This document shows, one piece after another, positions 18,767 to 27,856 of a stretch of 64,000 nt of DNA (the stretch's first letter is position 1; every line of letters begins with the position of its first letter). The notes beneath the pieces were generated by a model. That model saw nothing but the letters and a program-made list of their open reading frames with translations. It was not told the DNA's origin and did not search any database. Position numbers and translations under genes: made by a program. The stretch comes from Streptomyces sp. CCM_MD2014 (GTDB taxonomy: Bacteria > Actinomycetota > Actinomycetes > Streptomycetales > Streptomycetaceae). The DNA is taken from NCBI RefSeq assembly GCF_000772045.1, contig NZ_CP009754.1, forward strand, positions 62,001 through 126,000. Direction: 5' to 3'.

Positions 18767-20239
18767 CTACCCGCGTGTGTCGAGCGGGGTCTCGCGGAGC
18801 AGGAGTACGGCGGCGAGGGCGGCCCCTGCGAGTGGTACGGCCACGAGGAACACGGACGCGAGTCCGGCGCTGTAGGAGGCCCGTACCGAGTCGGCGACCT
18901 GGGCGGGCAGTTCGGCCACGCGCTCCGGGGTCCCGAGCAGGCTGCCCGGATCCTGGCCGGAGGGCGTCCCGGAGCGCAGCCGCGCCGAGATGATCGCGCC
19001 GAACGCGGCCACGCCGACCGCTCCGCCGAGTGTGCGGCTGAAGGTGGCCGCCGCGCCCGCCACCCCGACGTCGCCGGTGCCGACGGAGGTCTGCGCGACC
19101 AGCACCAGCACCTGCTGGGTCAGCCCGGTGCCCACGCCGAGGACGGCCATGGCCGCGGCGAGCCACCACGGGGAGGTGTCCGGCGCGATCGGTGACAGCG
19201 CCACGGCGCCGGCTGTCACCAGGGCGCAGCCCGCGACGGGGAACACCTTCCAGCGGCCGGTCCTGTTGATCAGGTATCCGGAGAGCGTGGAGGCCGCGAT
19301 CATGGTGCCGACCTGGGGCAGCATGAGCAGCCCGGCCTCGGTCGCGCCGTGGCCCCGCACCACCTGGAGGTACTGGGGCAGGTAGATGACGCCGCCGAAC
19401 ATGACCGCGCCGACCAGGAAGCTCGTCGCGCACGCCACGGCGAGGCCGGGCCGGGTGAACAGCCGGGGCGGCAGGATCGGGTCCGCGGCGCGGCGTTCGC
19501 GGCGCACGCAGGCCACCGCCAGCACGAGCACGCCGGCGCCGAGCGCGAGCGTGGGCCAGGACGGCCACGGCCACGCCCGGCCGCCGGCGGAGAGCAGCAG
19601 GACGAGCCCGGAGGCACAGGCGGCGAGCAGGGTGGCGCCGAGGACGTCGACGCCGCCGCGGGGAGCCTCGGGGGCGCGGTGCGGTGCGAGCCGGACGAGC
19701 AGGGCGGCGGCCAGCGCGACGGGGACGACGCCGAGGAAGCACCAGCGCCAGCCGAGGCCGGGCAGACCGACGAAGAGCCCGCCGACGAGGGGCCCGGCGA
19801 CGGATGCGGTGCCGAAGGCCACACCGAACCAGCCGGTGTAGAGGCCGCGTCGGCGCGCCGGGACGAGCCCCGCGACGAGGGCGTTGGTGAGCGCGAGGAC
19901 GCCGCCCGCTCCGACGCCCTGCAGTGCGCGTCCGACGATGAGCGCACTCATCGACAGGGCACAGCCGGCCACCAGCGAGCCGGCCACGAAGACGCCCAGC
20001 GCGGCGAGGAGCAAGGGCCTGGGCCCCTTGCGGTCGGCGGCTTTGCCCCACAGCGGCGTCGCCACGGTCATGGTGAGCAGCGCGGCGCTCGCCACCCAGG
20101 GCACCTGGTCCTGGCCGCCCAGCTCCCCGGCGATCGTCGGCAGCGCGATGCCGACGATCGTGTTGGTGAGCGAGCCGACGAACAGGGCGGCCAGCGCCCC
20201 GGAGAGTACGGTCCGCGGGGCGGGCGCCGGGTCAGTCAC
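18767..20239 (-). CDS. MFS transporter, EmrB/QacA (DHA2) type
   Basis: A 490-residue protein with about 14 membrane segments and MFS signatures: early IVGIALPTIAGEL, loop motif LWGKAADRKGPRPLLL, and GRALQGVGAGG in helix 4. DHA2 exporters use the proton gradient to expel drugs or metabolites. The GTG at 20239 lies inside the upstream dehydratase-like gene (8-bp overlap), so it is the last gene of the eight-gene operon that begins at 27719. Context suggests export of a pathway intermediate or toxic substrate analogue. Confidence 0.92.
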   Translation of the reverse strand: MTDPAPAPRTVLSGALAALFVGSLTNTIVGIALPTIAGELGGQDQVPWVASAALLTMTVATPLWGKAADRKGPRPLLLAALGVFVAGSLVAGCALSMSALIVGRALQGVGAGGVLALTNALVAGLVPARRRGLYTGWFGVAFGTASVAGPLVGGLFVGLPGLGWRWCFLGVVPVALAAALLVRLAPHRAPEAPRGGVDVLGATLLAACASGLVLLLSAGGRAWPWPSWPTLALGAGVLVLAVACVRRERRAADPILPPRLFTRPGLAVACATSFLVGAVMFGGVIYLPQYLQVVRGHGATEAGLLMLPQVGTMIAASTLSGYLINRTGRWKVFPVAGCALVTAGAVALSPIAPDTSPWWLAAAMAVLGVGTGLTQQVLVLVAQTSVGTGDVGVAGAAATFSRTLGGAVGVAAFGAIISARLRSGTPSGQDPGSLLGTPERVAELPAQVADSVRASYSAGLASVFLVAVPLAGAALAAVLLLRETPLDTRG

Positions 20240-21485
20240 CGGCGAGGACGTGCCGGTCGAGCCAGTCGCCGACGGTGCGGGTGAGGGTGTCGCCGTCGGC
20301 GCTGCGGGTGTCCACGTTGTCGGCGTGCAGTTCGAGCACCGGGATGCCGGCCGCCTTCAGGGCACGGGTGGTGAAGTAGCTGCCCCGGGCGTCCTCGGAG
20401 ACCAGGTGCACCACGCCGTCGACGCCGTGGTGGCGGGCCTCCTTCACGTACCACTCGGCCGACCAGGGCGGCGTGTAGAGCTGGTCGGAAAAGGCGGCGA
20501 AACGGGCGGCGAGGGCGCGCAGCGGGTCGTCGCCGTAGCGCAGGTAGCCGTCGGCGGCGATCGCGAGGTACATGGACCAGACGAACACCGCGCCGTGGCT
20601 CTCCTCGAAGCGCCGGTAGAAGTCGAGATCGAACCAGAGCCCGCGGCCGATCCACATGAGCCTGGCCCGTTCCTCCGGGCAGACGGACGTGCCCGTGGAC
20701 ACGCGCTCGGCGACCTCGTCGTGGAAGGCGCGGGCGGCGTCGCGCGCCCAGGCGGTGCCGCGGTGCCACTGCGGGATCATCACGCTGGGGATGCTGTCGT
20801 TGACCGGCAGCGGGCAGGGGCGTGCCCGGGCGATCAGGTCGCGGGTGCGGCGGTTCCACTCCTGCTGCTCGTTGACGAGGGCCATGACCTCGGTGAAGCG
20901 GGTCTCGGAGAACACCCGGCCGGTGGTCTGCTCCAGGAACCTGATGAGGCCTTCGAGTTCGCCGGTCATCAGGTCCAGGCGGTCGCTGCCGACGGCCCGT
21001 TCCCAGTCGCGCGGCATCAGCTCCCACCAGCGCGCGGGGACGTCGTTCTCGGCGGCGCTCTCCAGGGGGTAGAAGGAGACGCCGGGCTGGGTGTCCCAGA
21101 TGTCGAAGATCTTCCGGGAGGCGTCGCCCGTGGTCTCCGCGAGGACGATGGTGGGCCGGGGCAGGCCGCCCCAGGGCGCGTTCGCCGGGTCGGGGTCGAA
21201 GGCCGAGGCCAGGGGGATGGAGCTGTACTGCTCGCTGTCGTCTGGGTAGCCGCGCTCGCGCAGGAGTCCGAGGTAGTCCTGGGCACGTCGTTTGGCCGTG
21301 ACGATCGAGGACCACCACTGATTGACGACGTAGGGGATGCCCATGGCACGGAAGATCTCCTGCGGGGCGTCGGCGTTGACCAGCGCGAGAGGTCCGCCGT
21401 CCGCCACTTCCTCCCTCAGGTCGGCGAACCACTGCCGCTGGTGGGCGGTCGCCGCCGACGCGGAGGCCAGTCGGGCGGCGCTCAT
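20232..21485 (-). CDS. 2-hydroxyacyl-CoA dehydratase-like subunit (larger)
   Basis: A 417-residue protein of the HgdB/BadD/FldC superfamily. It shows the family architecture: ALVNADAPQEIFRAMGIPYV, central FYPLESAAENDVPARWW, and a late VVHLVSEDARGSYFTTRALK followed by GIPVLELHADNVD. The Cys residues that bind the [4Fe-4S] cluster are not where expected: GYPDDSEQYSS replaces the usual Cys-containing GYPxxxCSY, and TTGDASRKIFD replaces the Cys motif after it. Only two Cys remain, at non-conserved places (RPCPLP, SVCPEE). Its ATG overlaps the stop of the smaller subunit gene by 4 bp, which suggests a heterodimer. Classical dehydration chemistry is doubtful. Confidence 0.85.
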   Translation of the reverse strand: MSAARLASASAATAHQRQWFADLREEVADGGPLALVNADAPQEIFRAMGIPYVVNQWWSSIVTAKRRAQDYLGLLRERGYPDDSEQYSSIPLASAFDPDPANAPWGGLPRPTIVLAETTGDASRKIFDIWDTQPGVSFYPLESAAENDVPARWWELMPRDWERAVGSDRLDLMTGELEGLIRFLEQTTGRVFSETRFTEVMALVNEQQEWNRRTRDLIARARPCPLPVNDSIPSVMIPQWHRGTAWARDAARAFHDEVAERVSTGTSVCPEERARLMWIGRGLWFDLDFYRRFEESHGAVFVWSMYLAIAADGYLRYGDDPLRALAARFAAFSDQLYTPPWSAEWYVKEARHHGVDGVVHLVSEDARGSYFTTRALKAAGIPVLELHADNVDTRSADGDTLTRTVGDWLDRHVLAGD

Positions 21486-22633
21486 CGGGCCGCCTCCGCG
21501 CGGGCACGCGGCCCGGTCGGCTGCGTCGTCCGCGTCAGTTCCGCCAGTGCCTCGGCCGCCTCTTCGCCGAGCGCGCCGTACGGCTGCCGGTTCAGCAGCA
21601 CGGACGGCAGTCCGGTCGCCTCCCGCTGGGCCGGGTAGTCCCAGCCCGGGGCGTCGTCGTGCACCCGGGCGTAGCTCACGAGTGCCTGCGCGCCGCACTC
21701 CCGCGCCGCACTCCGGGTGTGTTCGGCGCGGGCGCGGATGGAGGCCCGGGGCGCCGAGGGCCCGTTGTACTGGTAGCGCTCGGCGAGGGCGGCTTCGGTG
21801 GGGGCCGCGGTCCGGCGCAGGGAGAGCAGGTCGCCCCAGTCGTGATCCTCGCCGACGACGAGCAGGCCGCTGTCCTCCAGAGCGTCGTAGACGTGGACCG
21901 TGTCGTGCGGGCTTCCGGTGAGGAACACTCTGACTCCTTCGTGCGCGGGCAGGTGGTCCGCCTCGGTGAGCAGTTCTTCGAGCAGCGCGGTGGCACGCTC
22001 GACGGGCAGTACGGTGGTCGCGGCCACGACGGTCAGCGTCTGGGCACCGGTGAGGCGGGCCGGCTGGGACCGGCGCAGGGCGGCGACCCGGGTGAGCAGT
22101 TCCCGGAGCCGGTCGTGGGCGGTGATGGCGTCGGCGAGTGCCCGGTCGTCGATCGGCCGGCCGGCCCACGTCTCCACGGTGGCGCGCAACTGGCCGAACT
22201 TGGCGCGCACGTAGCGGGTGGTCGTGCGGTGCGGCAGGTGCAGTACGTCGACCAGGTGCACCGGCGGCAGGGCCAGGGCGGGGTCCACCCGGCGCAGTTC
22301 GCGCAGTGCGTAGAACAGCCGCAGGGACGCCTCGCAGTCGCGCGAGACGACGATGCCGTCCAGCGGACCGAAGTCGCCTGCGAGCAGTCGGGTGAGGACG
22401 GAGCGGGCCGCCGGGTCCAGGCCGGTGCCGAGGTAGCGGTCGCCGTCCGTGCTCGGGGTGCCGGGGCTGCCGGACAGGCGCAGGGGCAGCAGGCCGGCCG
22501 CGGTGATGTACTCGACGGGGACGTCGGCGCCGATGTAGCCGATCACCCCGCCGTGGTGGCGTGTGCGGAACGCGTCGGCGGCCGCGCGACGGTCGGTGCC
22601 GTGGGAGGTGAGCTGCGCGAGGGCAGCGGCCAT
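21482..22633 (-). CDS. 2-hydroxyacyl-CoA dehydratase-like subunit (smaller)
   Basis: A 383-residue partner of the preceding subunit type. GVIGYIGADVPVEYITAAGL and LLPLRLSGSP match the family start, and GIVVSRDCEASLRLFYALRE keeps one conserved Cys. The first ligand position (usually RLCG) is RLSG, and the last (usually KFCDP) is YARVHDDAP, so the three-Cys cluster site is incomplete. The ATG at 22633 has GGAGGA upstream. It sits 58 bp after the CoA-transferase gene. No ATP-dependent activator (HgdC-type) gene is present in the window. Confidence 0.85.
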   Translation of the reverse strand: MAAALAQLTSHGTDRRAAADAFRTRHHGGVIGYIGADVPVEYITAAGLLPLRLSGSPGTPSTDGDRYLGTGLDPAARSVLTRLLAGDFGPLDGIVVSRDCEASLRLFYALRELRRVDPALALPPVHLVDVLHLPHRTTTRYVRAKFGQLRATVETWAGRPIDDRALADAITAHDRLRELLTRVAALRRSQPARLTGAQTLTVVAATTVLPVERATALLEELLTEADHLPAHEGVRVFLTGSPHDTVHVYDALEDSGLLVVGEDHDWGDLLSLRRTAAPTEAALAERYQYNGPSAPRASIRARAEHTRSAARECGAQALVSYARVHDDAPGWDYPAQREATGLPSVLLNRQPYGALGEEAAEALAELTRTTQPTGPRARAEAAR

Positions 22634-22691
22634 GGGGGTTCCTCCAGAAGGTGCGAGCGTGCGGTGGAGCGGCGATGCGGGCGCTGCGGGG

Positions 22692-23930
22692 TCAGATCAC
22701 CGACTCGGCGGCCAGCTCGGCGAGTTCCTCGGGGCTGTAGCCGAGCTTCTCGCGGTACACCGCGTCGTTGTGTTCGCCGAGCGCCGGGGCGGGCCGGTCG
22801 AAGCCCGCGCGGGCGGCGGAGAAGCGGATGGGGACGCCGGTGGTGGCCAGGCCCTCGACGGGGCCGTGCGTCGGGTGGGTGACGGGGACGACCTCCTCGC
22901 GCTGCCGCACCAGCGGGTCGTGTACGGCGTCCCTGGGGTCGCGCACCTCGGCCGCCGGAACGCCGTGCTCGGTGAACGCGTCGAGCGCCTCGGCCGTGGG
23001 GCGGGTGCTGCTCCATTCCCGGATCAGGGCGTGGATCTCGTCGGCGTGGCGGACCCGCTGGTCGCGGCTGTGGAAGCGGGCGTCGTCGATCAGGTCGGGG
23101 CGGCCGACGGCGCGCAGTACGCCGTGGGCGAAGGCGTCGGTGGGCGCGGACAGGGCGATGTGGCCGTCGGCGGTGGGCAGGATGCCGAAGGGGGCGAGGC
23201 GGGGCACCATCGCTCCGGTGCGCTGCGGCATGCCGACTGCGGCGAAGGCGTCGAAGGGCTCGCACGCCACCAGGGAGGTGAGCGCGCCGAGCATGGAGAC
23301 GTCGACGTGCTGTCCCTCGCCGCTCTGGTCGGCCTGCATGAGTGCGGACAGGGTGCCGATGACCGCGAACAGCGGGGCGAGCATGTCGCCGACGGGAAGT
23401 CCGAAGCGCACCGGTCCCTCGTCCGGCTCGCCCGCGGTGAGCATGACGCCGGACAGCGCCTGGATGATGGAGTCCATGGCCTTGCCGGAGCCGGGCCCGC
23501 CCTGGCTGCCGAAGCCGGTGATGGACGTGTAGACGAGCCGTGGGTTGAGCTGGTGGACGGCGGCGTAGTCGATGCCGAGGCGGCCGGTGACGCCGGGGCT
23601 GTAGTTCTCCACGAGGACGTCGGCGTCGCGCACGAGGTCCGCGAAGACCCGCCGGGAGCGCTCGTCCTTGAGGTTGAGGGTGACGCTGAGCTTGTTGCGG
23701 CCGCGGGCGAGCATCGAGACCGACATGTCGTCGGGGCCGCGCCGGGTCACGGAGAGGCCGTCGCCGCCGACGTAGGGGGCGTTGTTGCGGGAGGAGTCGC
23801 CGCCGGTGGCCGGGTTCTCGACCTTGATGACGGTGGCTCCGAGTCCGGCGAGGAGCAGGGTGGCGTAGGGGCCGGCCAGCGCGGTGGTCAGGTCGATGAC
23901 GGTCCGTCCGGCCAGTGGCTGGTCGCTCAT
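22692..23930 (-). CDS. Class III CoA-transferase (CaiB/BaiF family)
   Basis: A 412-residue protein with family III signatures: TVIDLTTALAGPYATLLLAG, GATVIKVENPATGGDSSRN, LVENYSPGVTGRLGIDY and GEGQHVDVSMLGALTS, whose Asp is the predicted catalytic residue forming the acyl anhydride. It would move CoA between carboxylic acids to activate the substrate of the pathway. The ATG at 23930 overlaps the CapA stop by 4 bp. Next to the dehydratase-like genes it recalls phenyllactate or 2-hydroxyglutarate systems, where a class III CoA-transferase feeds a dehydratase. Confidence 0.92.
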   Translation of the reverse strand: MSDQPLAGRTVIDLTTALAGPYATLLLAGLGATVIKVENPATGGDSSRNNAPYVGGDGLSVTRRGPDDMSVSMLARGRNKLSVTLNLKDERSRRVFADLVRDADVLVENYSPGVTGRLGIDYAAVHQLNPRLVYTSITGFGSQGGPGSGKAMDSIIQALSGVMLTAGEPDEGPVRFGLPVGDMLAPLFAVIGTLSALMQADQSGEGQHVDVSMLGALTSLVACEPFDAFAAVGMPQRTGAMVPRLAPFGILPTADGHIALSAPTDAFAHGVLRAVGRPDLIDDARFHSRDQRVRHADEIHALIREWSSTRPTAEALDAFTEHGVPAAEVRDPRDAVHDPLVRQREEVVPVTHPTHGPVEGLATTGVPIRFSAARAGFDRPAPALGEHNDAVYREKLGYSPEELAELAAESVI

Positions 23931-25069
23931 GATGCCCTCTCGGTGTGCAGGTCGATCCGTACGCGGCCGTCCTCGCGGACGAACCGGCCGTTCAGGCCCG
24001 CGGTGCGGGTGATGTGCTCGATGTAGTCGGTGACCCGTCGGCCTTCGTCGGTGTCGCCACAGGGCACGGGGCGTCCCCCGTCGTCGATCCAGCAGGGCTC
24101 GAAGCCCGCCTCGACGAGGCCTTCGCCGTCGAAGCGGCACACGGCGATCGCGGTGTTGCGGCTCTCCGGGTGGAAGGGGTAGGCGGGCATGCCGGGGTCC
24201 GGGGCGAAGCCGTACAGCTCCTTGCGACGGCGGGCCCATGCGGTCAGTTCGGCGCTGGAGCGGCTGCTCGCGTCCGGGGTCAGCGCGCGGGTCACGGTGA
24301 CGAAGTTGCCGAGGCCGTGGAAGATCGGGCGGCCCCGGTAGACCTCGATGCCCCGCATGATGTGGGCGTGGTGGCCGAAGACGGCGTCGGCGCCGGCGTC
24401 GATGGCGGCGCGCGCCACCGGTGACTCGTACATGGCGACGGCGGCGGGGGTGTGGCCGACGCCCTTGTGGAGACCGACGAGGACGACGTCGGCGCGCTCG
24501 CGCAGGGCCGCGACGTCGGTCTGGAGGCGGGTCAGGCTGTCCGGGTCGGCGAAGGTGTAGGTCTTCGGCGGGCCGCCGGGGCTGGCGTGGTCGAGCTCGT
24601 AGTGGGTGAGGACGTGGACGTAGGCGCAGCCCGCCTTGCGGGAGGTGGCCCAGGACTCGCGCGGGCCGACGCAGTTGTAGGACAGGACGCCGATCCGCAG
24701 CCCGCCGCGCTCGACCACGGCGGGGGTGCGGGCCTCGTCCAGGTTCGTTCCGGCGCCGACCGTGGCCAGGCCGGCCCGCCGGGCGTGCGCGACGGTGTCG
24801 GTCACGCCGGTGTCGCCCGCGTCGTAGATGTGGTTTCCGGCGAGTGTGACGATGTCGAAGCCCGCCTCGGCGAGCGCGGTGAGGGCAGCGGGGTCGGCCG
24901 GGGGTGCGGGGACGTCGGTGCTCTGCTGGGCGGTGGTGGTCGAGTGCGGGACCTCGACGTGCCCGACGGTGACGTCCGCGGCGCTCAGCAGGGGTGCCGA
25001 GGGGGCCAGGAACGAGGCGGGATCGGGCTCGTCGAGGATGAGGTCCCCGACCGAGGCGACGGTGATCAC
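23927..25069 (-). CDS. CapA-family metallophosphoesterase-like protein
   Basis: A 380-residue protein with the PGA_cap/CapA pattern: [52 protein letters not shown] and [13 protein letters not shown] followed by HGLGNFV. These His/Asp/Asn residues form the dinuclear metal site of calcineurin-like enzymes. There is no signal peptide or membrane anchor, unlike CapA of capsule synthesis, so it is likely cytoplasmic. It starts at GTG overlapping the ABC ATPase stop (GTGA). Its presence inside a transport/CoA operon suggests hydrolysis of a phospho- or amide-linked intermediate, which is inference. Confidence 0.88.
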   Translation of the reverse strand: MITVASVGDLILDEPDPASFLAPSAPLLSAADVTVGHVEVPHSTTTAQQSTDVPAPPADPAALTALAEAGFDIVTLAGNHIYDAGDTGVTDTVAHARRAGLATVGAGTNLDEARTPAVVERGGLRIGVLSYNCVGPRESWATSRKAGCAYVHVLTHYELDHASPGGPPKTYTFADPDSLTRLQTDVAALRERADVVLVGLHKGVGHTPAAVAMYESPVARAAIDAGADAVFGHHAHIMRGIEVYRGRPIFHGLGNFVTVTRALTPDASSRSSAELTAWARRRKELYGFAPDPGMPAYPFHPESRNTAIAVCRFDGEGLVEAGFEPCWIDDGGRPVPCGDTDEGRRVTDYIEHITRTAGLNGRFVREDGRVRIDLHTERAS

Positions 25070-25866
25070 GAGACGGGCTCCTGGGGGGTGGTGTCGGTGT
25101 CGCGGTGCCGGGCGAGGAAGGAACGCAGGCGCGCGGTGCGGGGGTTGGTGAGCATCTCGTCGGGTGTTCCGCTCTCGACGATGCGGCCCGCCTCCATGAA
25201 GACGCAGCGGTCGGCGACCTCGCGGGCGAAGGCGATCTCGTGGGTCACCACGACCATCGTCATGCCCTCGCCGGCCAGCTTCCGCATGACGCCGAGTACC
25301 TCGTCGACGAGTTCGGGGTCGAGGGCGCTGGTGGGCTCGTCGAAGAGCATGACGCGGGGCCGGGCGGCGACGGCCCGCGCGATCGCGACCCGCTGCTGCT
25401 GGCCTCCTGAGAGCTGGCGCGGGTAGTGGGCGGCGCGGTCGGCGAGGCCGACGCGTGCGAGCAGGTCACGGGCCTCGGCCTCGGCCTCCTCGCGCGACCG
25501 GCCGTGGACGCGCACCGGGGCCTCGGTGATGTTGCGGAGCACGGTGAAGTGCGGGATGAGGTGGAACTGCTGGAAGACCATGCTCATCCGGCTGCGCTGG
25601 GCGGCGACCCGACGGGCGCTGAGCGGACGCAGACCGCCGCGGCGCCGTTCGTGGCCGAGCAGTTCGTCGTCCAGGTAGATCGCGCCGGAGTCGATGGTCT
25701 CCAGTTGGTGCACGCACCGGATGAGGGTGGACTTGCCGGAGCCGGAAGGCCCGATGATCGTGACGACCTCTCCGTCGGCGACGTCGAGGTCGACTCCGTC
25801 CAGGGCGGCGTGCTCACCGAAGTTCTTGCGTATGCCCCGCACGCGCAGGGCGGGTCCAGTGGTCAT
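25066..25866 (-). CDS. Polar amino-acid ABC transporter ATP-binding protein
   Basis: A 266-residue ABC ATPase: Walker [11 protein letters not shown]-loop MVFQQFHL, signature LSGGQQQR, Walker [13 protein letters not shown] and switch VVTHE. Most like GlnQ/HisP-type subunits. It overlaps both neighbours by 4 bp and works with the permease and lipoprotein upstream. Confidence 0.95.
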   Translation of the reverse strand: MTTGPALRVRGIRKNFGEHAALDGVDLDVADGEVVTIIGPSGSGKSTLIRCVHQLETIDSGAIYLDDELLGHERRRGGLRPLSARRVAAQRSRMSMVFQQFHLIPHFTVLRNITEAPVRVHGRSREEAEAEARDLLARVGLADRAAHYPRQLSGGQQQRVAIARAVAARPRVMLFDEPTSALDPELVDEVLGVMRKLAGEGMTMVVVTHEIAFAREVADRCVFMEAGRIVESGTPDEMLTNPRTARLRSFLARHRDTDTTPQEPVS

Positions 25867-26792
25867 GCGGACGCTCCGTCCGTCATCTTGTTCGGGCGGC
25901 GGGTGAGGCCGCCGGTGGTGTGGCCCCGGGAGAAGTGCCGTTCCAGCCAGCGCTGTCCGACCGTGAACAGGGTGACCACGGCGAGGTACCACAGACAGGC
26001 CACGATGAGCATGGGGACGATCTCGTAGGTGCGGTTGTAGACGACCTGGACCGAGTGCAGCAGGTCGGCCATGGAGATCACCGAGACCAGCGCGGTCCCC
26101 TTGAGCACGCTGATGAACTGGCTGCCGCCCGGCGGGATGATCACGCGCATCGCCTGCGGGAGCACGACCCTGAAGAAGGTCTGGCCCGGGGTGAGGCCCA
26201 TCGCGCGGGCCGCGTCGCGCTGTCCCTGTTCCACGCCCAGCAGTCCGCCGCGGATGATCTCCGCCATGTACGCGGACTCGACCAGCGACAGCCCGATGAC
26301 GGCGGCCGTGACCGGCGTGATCACCTCGTTGGCGTCCCAGGAGACGAACTCCGGGCCGAAGGGGATGCCGAGGGAGATGCGCGGCAGAAGATAGGCGAGG
26401 TTGAACCAGAAGATGAGCTGCACCAGGGGCGGGATGCCGCGGAAGACGCCGATGTAGAGCGTGGCCGCCCAACGGACCGGCGGGAACTGGGACATCTGCG
26501 CCGCGGCGAGGATTGCGCCGACGACGGCGCCGACGACGGTGGCCGCGACGGCGAGCCACACCGTGGTGCCGAGCCCGGAGAGCACCGAGGGTTCGAAGAG
26601 GTACTCCGCGACGACGCCCCACTCCAGGCGCGGATTGGTCACCAGGAAGTGGACGAGGAGTACGGCGACGAGCGCGAGTACCGCGCCGGCCACCACCCGC
26701 CAGGGCCGCACGCGCCGCCTGGACAGTGCGACGTCGTCGGTCTTCGGGTTGGCGGGGATCCTGCTCTCCGTCACTGGGATGGGTCCGGCCAC
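25863..26792 (-). CDS. Polar amino-acid ABC transporter permease
   Basis: A 309-residue permease of the HisMQ type with about five or six membrane segments. It has the TM1 start [20 protein letters not shown], and the coupling-loop EAA motif [15 protein letters not shown] cytoplasmic N-terminal extension of about 30 residues is present. It starts at GTG 26792, 3 bp after the binding-protein stop. Being a single permease gene, it probably forms a homodimer. Confidence 0.94.
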   Translation of the reverse strand: MAGPIPVTESRIPANPKTDDVALSRRRVRPWRVVAGAVLALVAVLLVHFLVTNPRLEWGVVAEYLFEPSVLSGLGTTVWLAVAATVVGAVVGAILAAAQMSQFPPVRWAATLYIGVFRGIPPLVQLIFWFNLAYLLPRISLGIPFGPEFVSWDANEVITPVTAAVIGLSLVESAYMAEIIRGGLLGVEQGQRDAARAMGLTPGQTFFRVVLPQAMRVIIPPGGSQFISVLKGTALVSVISMADLLHSVQVVYNRTYEIVPMLIVACLWYLAVVTLFTVGQRWLERHFSRGHTTGGLTRRPNKMTDGASA

Positions 26793-26795
26793 GGT

Positions 26796-27719
26796 TCAGC
26801 TCTCTTTGCTGGCGATGTTGAGGACGGGTTCGTCGACCATTACGTCCTTCAGTCCCCAGTGCTCCATGACGCGTCGGTACTCACCGTCGTCGACGAGCTT
26901 CTGGAAGGCCTTCTGGAGCACCGGGCCGAGCTTGCTCTCCTTGGGGACGAGGAGGGCGAGGTTGTCGGTGGTGGCGCCCTGCTCCTCGGTCTGGGTGACG
27001 TAGGTGTACTTGTCCGACTGGGACCCGGTGACGTCGATGGCGGCGGCCTGGGTCATCCCCGCGGCGTCGGCGCGGCCGGACTGTGCGGCGAGGAGGGTGG
27101 CGTTGGTGTCGTCGAGTCCGATCGACCGGGTGGGCTGCTTGCCCTGGCCGGTGCAGTACGCGGACAGTTTGGCCAGCTGGCTCTCGACGATGCTCGACTT
27201 CACCACGGCGACCTGCTTTCCGCACAGGTCGGCGGCGGAGGAGATCCGGGCCTTGCCGGTCTTGGGCACGACGTAGGACGTGCGGCTGGTCATCCAGGTG
27301 ATGGTGTCGAACTGGCGCTCGCGTTCGGCGGTGGCCTGCACGGGCCCGTTGAAGCCGTTGTAGCGCCCGCTGAGCATGCCCTGGAGCGCGGCGGGGAGGT
27401 TGTTCACGATCTTGATCTCGGTGCGTACTCCGAGGACCTGCCCGAGCGCTTCCTGCAGGTCCTGGTCGATGCCCGTGACGGAGCCGTCGGCGCCGACCGA
27501 GCGGAAGGGCGGGTGCGAGTCACCCGCGAACCGCAGGACCCCGGCGTCCTTGACGGCCTGAGGCAGGGCGTCGTGGAGGGCGGCCACCTCGGGGACGGAG
27601 GGCTTGGAGACGCCTTCCTCCTCGTCCGCCGCGCAGCCGGCGAGGGCCATGGCGGAGACGAGCGCGGTCGTGAGGGTGCAACATGTTCGCCACCGACGGT
27701 GGCCTCGAAAGTTACGCAT
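26796..27719 (-). CDS. ABC transporter substrate-binding lipoprotein
   Basis: A 307-residue type II binding protein. The lipobox LAGC follows a signal sequence, so it is membrane-anchored outside the cell. The SBP_bac_3 pattern is seen: [40 protein letters not shown], and [13 protein letters not shown]. The ATG at 27719 is chosen over 27737 because AAGGGAA lies about 10 bp upstream. It is the first gene of the operon and defines which substrate is imported. The ligand is likely a polar amino acid or a related acid. Confidence 0.93.
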   Translation of the reverse strand: MRNFRGHRRWRTCCTLTTALVSAMALAGCAADEEEGVSKPSVPEVAALHDALPQAVKDAGVLRFAGDSHPPFRSVGADGSVTGIDQDLQEALGQVLGVRTEIKIVNNLPAALQGMLSGRYNGFNGPVQATAERERQFDTITWMTSRTSYVVPKTGKARISSAADLCGKQVAVVKSSIVESQLAKLSAYCTGQGKQPTRSIGLDDTNATLLAAQSGRADAAGMTQAAAIDVTGSQSDKYTYVTQTEEQGATTDNLALLVPKESKLGPVLQKAFQKLVDDGEYRRVMEHWGLKDVMVDEPVLNIASKES

Positions 27720-27856
27720 GAAGGTGTTCCCTTGCATGGGAGAGGATCCGCGTCATTGTCGGTATCGATGCCGAGCGTCGCATGAGGTGTCGCCTATGAC
27801 AAGAGTCGTGCGATACTTCGATGCGACGCGAAGGCCACCGAGGAAACTGAGGTGCC

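Noticed and set aside
24452..27785. Long Gly/Asp/Val-rich plus-strand frames opposite the ABC and CapA genes
   Set aside because: Antisense shadows of well-supported minus-strand genes.
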